Shown piece after piece: positions 27,681 to 30,699 of a stretch of DNA of 30,699 bases; position 1 is the stretch's first letter, and the number at the start of each line of letters is the position of its first letter. A program made the translations under genes and the position numbers. Source of the stretch: a virus; IMG/VR virus record IMGVR_UViG_3300045738_000572, positions 1 through 30,699 of that record. One strand, given 5' to 3'. The notes beneath the pieces were generated by a model. The model was not told the origin of the DNA and searched no databases. It saw nothing but the letters and a program-made list of their open reading frames with translations.

Positions 27681-28657
27681 CAGTTAAGCATACCAAAACT
27701 GTCTAATTCAAATTCAATTTTATCTGCTAAAGCTTTATGGTGTTTCGCTCCTGGATGTAAAAGATCTCTGCCCACATCATCTAAAGAAGCCCCAGGAGGA
27801 GGCACCTTTTCTCGCATAGGTTTTAATACTGTTTCACTCATTACTCTTAAACAAGAATCAGGATCTGTTGGTAATGAAACTCCAACTCCATGTGTGAAAT
27901 GGTGAACGATATGTAGTTTACTATCATCTATAAAATTATATGTTGATTCATCAGACATATCTTCTAATGTATCTGATGTTATGTCTATCCATAAGATAGG
28001 TATGTCCCAATTCTCAGCTAGTCTAATAATAGTCTTCATCATGAGCATGTGTTGCCATTTTGCCACGCCTAAGGATTGATATAAAAAGAGTAGATCTTTC
28101 TTTTTCTCCCCAGCAATTCCTCCAAGCTCATAAGCTGCAGGAATGTAATCTATATTCTTTACGCCAACCGGAACCCCTGGAACACCTACAGAAATTCCTG
28201 TAGAATTTTGTGAACCAAGCAATATTATATGTTTGGGAGGTGTTTTCCAATACTTGCTTAACTGTAAAAGATTAAAAGGCACGTTCTCTACTCTACCACC
28301 ATAGGTAGATGCATTATAAAAAGGGATGCCATGTCTCTCTTCTAAAATTTTATGATATAAATCTCTGTTATGTACCCCTGGGCCTACCCCGATGCATTCC
28401 GTAGAACATAAGACCCAATCGCTATTCAAATCTTCTACTTCATAATCAGATCTGAAACCCAAAGAATCAAATTTATAAGTAACGGGATCATCCTCATCAA
28501 AATAATACTTCCACTCTCGCCCATGAATCTCCCTTGCTTTTGTGAACCAATCAAATGATTCATGTAACAACCATCTATATTCTTCTTTGGGATCGGCCTG
28601 ATATGATATCAAGCCATGTTTCCCCAACGTTACACGTTGCATAGGAGTATTATTCAT
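27677..28657 (-). CDS. SGNH-hydrolase-like protein with altered nucleophile block
   Basis: From the ATG at 28657 (MNNTPMQRVTLGKHG) the 326-aa protein shows SGNH blocks: block I VLCSTECIGVG (82-92), aligned with VxGDSxTxGxG; block II YNASTYGGRVEN; block III HIILLGSQN; block V D298-LL-H301 in RDLLHPGAKHH. In block I the usual GDS reads CST, so the nucleophile Ser is Thr86 or is shifted to Ser85. An esterase, lipase or acyl-transfer role would normally follow; activity here is uncertain. A longer start at 28684 would overlap the crotonase by 35 nt; with the chosen start the overlap is 8 nt. Confidence 0.7.
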   Translation of the reverse strand: MNNTPMQRVTLGKHGLISYQADPKEEYRWLLHESFDWFTKAREIHGREWKYYFDEDDPVTYKFDSLGFRSDYEVEDLNSDWVLCSTECIGVGPGVHNRDLYHKILEERHGIPFYNASTYGGRVENVPFNLLQLSKYWKTPPKHIILLGSQNSTGISVGVPGVPVGVKNIDYIPAAYELGGIAGEKKKDLLFLYQSLGVAKWQHMLMMKTIIRLAENWDIPILWIDITSDTLEDMSDESTYNFIDDSKLHIVHHFTHGVGVSLPTDPDSCLRVMSETVLKPMREKVPPPGASLDDVGRDLLHPGAKHHKALADKIEFELDSFGMLNC

Positions 28658-29417
28658 TCTTAAAAACCGGTGGCCTCTTTTCATAAAATGCTGCTATGCC
28701 TTCTTCTGCATCTTCAGATTCTAAACACATGTCCTTAGCCCAAAGAGCAAAGTCAACAGCCTCATCGTAATTAGAGTTTAATGTATGCCAAACTGCTCCC
28801 TTAGTCCCCCTTACAGCTATTGGTCCACACTCTGTGGCTATACGATGTGCATAGGCTAAAGCTCTCTCATCGGAGTCACCACGGCATATCTGAGTACACA
28901 GTCCTACTCTCTCCAGCCACCATACATCATGTGGCTCTCCCAGAATCATAAACTCCATGGCCCTGGCATGTCCTATTCTTTGAGCTAATTTTACTTGCAT
29001 AGTGACTGCATTAAATCCTAGTGTAACTTCAGGACATTTAAATACACTACGCGTATCTGCAAAAACAAAATCCCCAGCTAACATTATTCCAAAACCCTCT
29101 CCTATACAGACACCTTTGGTAGACACCACAATAGGCTTTGGTGTTACCATATCGCCATCTGTTATTGTGGTACCAACACTTCCATCTCTCATGCCTGGAA
29201 GTAAACCTGCGACATCAAAGCCTGCAGTAAAATGTTTGGGATTACCTGATTGTATGACGAGAACCCTAGCTTCATCATCATCTCTGTATTCAACTAGGGC
29301 GTCATTGTATCCTTGGTAAAAAGGTTTTTGTAAAATATTTAATGGACCGTCACCGTTTATGGTTAAAACGGCTACATGGTTATCTAAATTGTAAGTGACT
29401 GATTCACCTGATGCCAT
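28650..29417 (-). CDS. Crotonase-family protein (enoyl-CoA hydratase/isomerase)
   Basis: This 255-aa protein has the crotonase fold markers: oxyanion-hole segment 1 HFTAGFD (62-68), segment 2 GVCIGEGFGIMLAGDFVFAD with the second oxyanion Gly near 107-108, and VFKCPEVTLGF with E130. In enoyl-CoA hydratase two Glu residues act (E144, E164); the first corresponds to G110 here, the second to E130. One-Glu variants are usual in delta3-delta2-enoyl-CoA isomerases and other branches, so isomerase or another acyl-CoA reaction is more likely than hydratase. Acts in the cytoplasm on acyl-CoA. It overlaps an SGNH-like gene; a fatty-acyl modification or lipid-metabolism role during infection is inference. 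Confidence 0.88.
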   Translation of the reverse strand: MASGESVTYNLDNHVAVLTINGDGPLNILQKPFYQGYNDALVEYRDDDEARVLVIQSGNPKHFTAGFDVAGLLPGMRDGSVGTTITDGDMVTPKPIVVSTKGVCIGEGFGIMLAGDFVFADTRSVFKCPEVTLGFNAVTMQVKLAQRIGHARAMEFMILGEPHDVWWLERVGLCTQICRGDSDERALAYAHRIATECGPIAVRGTKGAVWHTLNSNYDEAVDFALWAKDMCLESEDAEEGIAAFYEKRPPVFKNE

Positions 29418-29435
29418 AATATAAAGTTGCCTAAA

Positions 29436-29768
29436 TTAGAAGTTTGCGAATTCAGTTCCTTCGCTGTCTGATATTACAATACCTATTCCTGCTGCCAGGC
29501 ATGCTGACTTAACTGCTATACGTGATGCAACTTCGTCTGGTAATGTGTCCAAGTCTGCTACATAATTATCATAGCTTACTTTGTCTGTGGCTTCAGCTAC
29601 TATCGTGAGGACTAATTCATCGGTATCCCAAGTATAGGTCTTGATGACTCCTGCCTCTGCTGCCTTCGTTCTCCAAACCGTATCATGATCTGGATGGGAA
29701 TCAGAAATCCTAGGTAGCTCCACACCTGTATTAGGTCTGGTCATTGTTGTTGTCATTTGATATGCCAT
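29436..29768 (-). CDS. Hypothetical protein behind a late promoter
   Basis: This 110-aa protein starts MAYQMTTTMTRPNTGVELPR, is acidic and has a mid-part like TYTWDTDELVLTIVAEATDK followed by a helix, DNYVADLDTLPDEVASRIAV. A TATAAATA box stands 31 nt upstream of the ATG and GGAGAC precedes it. A structural or virion-associated role would fit late expression, but no family is recognised. Confidence 0.65.
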   Translation of the reverse strand: MAYQMTTTMTRPNTGVELPRISDSHPDHDTVWRTKAAEAGVIKTYTWDTDELVLTIVAEATDKVSYDNYVADLDTLPDEVASRIAVKSACLAAGIGIVISDSEGTEFANF

Positions 29769-29798
29769 TTATGTCTCCAAAGTTATGCTGTACAGTCT

Positions 29799-29806
29799 TA
29801 TTTATA
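29799..29806 (-). promoter_or_regulatory. T4-type late promoter
   Basis: Exact TATAAATA on the minus strand immediately after the terminator hairpin at 29808-29831 and 31 nt ahead of the next ATG. The order terminator then late box makes it the best-supported late promoter in the window. Confidence 0.7.
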
Positions 29807-29807
29807 A

Positions 29808-29831
29808 GGAAAAGGCCTGCTAAGCAGGCCT
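29808..29831 (-). terminator. Strong rho-independent terminator
   Basis: Minus strand: AGGCCTGC, loop TTA, GCAGGCCT form an 8-bp perfect stem followed by TTTCC. It closes the transcript that carries the DUF3310-like and CobS-like genes and isolates the downstream late promoter. Confidence 0.85.
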
Positions 29832-29847
29832 GAATGGTTGAATAAAT

Positions 29848-30144
29848 CTACGGGTTCCACTTATCATCGTGGACATGTAAGGCAATTAATGCATAATGTA
29901 GGACCTTAAGTAAGTCTCCTCTGGCATCGGATGGTTTTCCTTTCTTGCCATACCTTTGTGCATACTTTAAGATGTTTCCTATACAAAATCCGGTTCCATG
30001 TCCTCCGTCAATAATAAATTCAGTTGCCTGAAACTTATCTGAGGAGTAGTGTCCGGTGCCGTATGTTGCATCGATGTAACGACGGAGCTCGTCTATGAGC
30101 TCCCCTTCGTTAAATTTATAATTAGGACTCGTCGAAGTCTTCAT
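29848..30144 (-). CDS. DUF3310/SaV-like phage protein
   Basis: This 98-aa protein has the pattern F-Q-A-T-E-F-I-I-D-G, then GFCIGNILKYAQRYGKKG and a C-terminal helix with DLLKVLHYALIAL, which match small phage proteins of the DUF3310 (SaV-like) family, where GFxxGNxxKYxxRxxxK is the signature. Function is poorly defined; links to nucleotide metabolism have been suggested for relatives. It overlaps the upstream AAA+ gene by 23 nt and is followed by a strong terminator. Confidence 0.75.
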   Translation of the reverse strand: MKTSTSPNYKFNEGELIDELRRYIDATYGTGHYSSDKFQATEFIIDGGHGTGFCIGNILKYAQRYGKKGKPSDARGDLLKVLHYALIALHVHDDKWNP

Positions 30145-30699
30145 GTATTTCCTGTTCCTCTACTTCCTCAGTAAGTTCTACTGTTGGATCTACCTTGGTG
30201 TACAAATCGATGAATGCTGTTTTGGTATCTTCATCGAACCTATTAACACAAAGTTGAACTGCTTTCTTTTTGTCTCCAAAAACTGCATAAGCGTTAACGA
30301 TGTGCTCCAATCTACGGGTTGAAATTAGCTCATCAATAGCTCCTTCGTAGTAAGTTTTTCTTATTACGTCGGACCAAGTAACTAAGTGAGTTGCAAAACT
30401 TTCGTCTACATTGTTCACTCGTTCCATTTTCTTGATAACTATTTTCTTTTCCGTAGCCATTGTAGGGTACTCCTGCTCCACGGTAATTGCAAACCTTTCA
30501 AGGAATGCTTCGTCGAGTATGTTGGCACTTATATATTTGCCATCATCTGATCCTCGACCCTTCGTATTGGCAGTTGCCACTATGTTGAAGCCGGGAACAG
30601 GAGTTATGGTTTCGCCTGTCTTCTTGTTGAAATAGGGCTTCCCCTCAAGGATGGCTTGTAAGCACATCAACTTGTTTGAACCCCTATCAATTTCATCAA
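30122..30699 (-). CDS. CobS-like AAA+ ATPase, 5' end outside window
   Basis: The reading frame is open to the window edge; about 192 C-terminal residues are visible. They start with Walker B DEIDRGSNKLM, then FNIVATANTKGRGSDDGKY (sensor 1), an ILDEAFLERF segment with the Arg finger, and a helical region ending in an acidic tail. This matches the MoxR/CobS-type AAA+ proteins common in T4-like marine phages, annotated as porphyrin biosynthesis CobS. Walker A lies outside the window. In cells CobS works with CobT in cobalt chelation for vitamin B12; the phage role is not established, and no CobT is seen here. Confidence 0.85.
   Translation of the reverse strand, partial: DEIDRGSNKLMCLQAILEGKPYFNKKTGETITPVPGFNIVATANTKGRGSDDGKYISANILDEAFLERFAITVEQEYPTMATEKKIVIKKMERVNNVDESFATHLVTWSDVIRKTYYEGAIDELISTRRLEHIVNAYAVFGDKKKAVQLCVNRFDEDTKTAFIDLYTKVDPTVELTEEVEEQEIHEDFDES

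Noticed and set aside
1-30699. tRNA genes, CRISPR arrays, insertion sequences, integrase or attachment sites
   Set aside because: No cloverleaf with a proper anticodon arm, no regular direct-repeat array and no transposase or integrase motif was found by eye.

Overview
The window is a block of a T4-like tailed phage (myovirus) genome, most likely marine. Every supported gene lies on the minus strand, so transcription runs from high to low coordinates. The sequence is AT-rich and densely packed, and most junctions overlap (ATGA or TAATG). The T4 replication core appears in its classical order: sliding clamp gp45, clamp loader gp44 and gp62, RegA, family-B DNA polymerase gp43, then UvsX and helicase gp41. 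Hsp20, a CobS-like AAA+ ATPase, 2OG-Fe(II) oxygenases, peroxiredoxin and several small conserved proteins point to the marine cyanophage/pelagiphage branch. No photosynthesis gene, tRNA, integrase, transposon or CRISPR array was seen. The host is unknown. A Sec signal peptide combined with a c-type haem motif requires a Gram-negative host able to mature cytochrome c.

Layout in transcription order. (1) 30699-27677: truncated CobS-like ATPase, DUF3310-like protein, strong terminator and late promoter, a hypothetical gene, then a crotonase (enoyl-CoA hydratase/isomerase family) and an SGNH-hydrolase-like protein. (2) 27680-22685: a perfect sigma70-type promoter drives gp45, a small protein, peroxiredoxin, gp44, a ribbon-helix-helix protein, an exported cytochrome c / copper type II monooxygenase-like protein, a 38-aa lipoprotein, gp62 and RegA. 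(3) 22704-19290: radical-SAM protein and prolyl-4-hydroxylase-like oxygenase, a structured gap, Hsp20, a small beta-rich protein and a nuclease-fold protein. (4) 19286-12770: another sigma70-type promoter, gp43, a 29-aa membrane microprotein, FkbM methyltransferase, a second methyltransferase, two small membrane proteins, a short nucleotide-sugar dehydrogenase, uvsX, a zinc-binding small protein and gp41. (5) 12786-8792: conserved small proteins, a membrane protein, a second oxygenase, tandem sigma70-type promoters, and a winged-helix protein ended by a terminator. (6) 8779-4712: small proteins, two cytidylyltransferase-fold enzymes, a glycosyltransferase and a ligase-like nucleotidyltransferase. 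(7) 4105-1: candidate spanin pair and a giant, very basic protein cut by the window edge.

The most unusual content is cargo inserted in the replication core. The Cu-monooxygenase/cytochrome c protein is predicted to act in the host periplasm. It sits between clamp-loader subunits, downstream of a peroxiredoxin and just ahead of an undescribed lipoprotein ORF. Also notable are a crotonase-SGNH pair, a radical SAM-oxygenase pair, two enzymes whose key catalytic residue seems substituted (nuclease E43-equivalent to Ala; oxygenase distal His to Tyr), overlooked membrane microproteins, and a possible FourU-type RNA thermometer in front of hsp20. Functions rest on motif recognition by eye; no database search was run.
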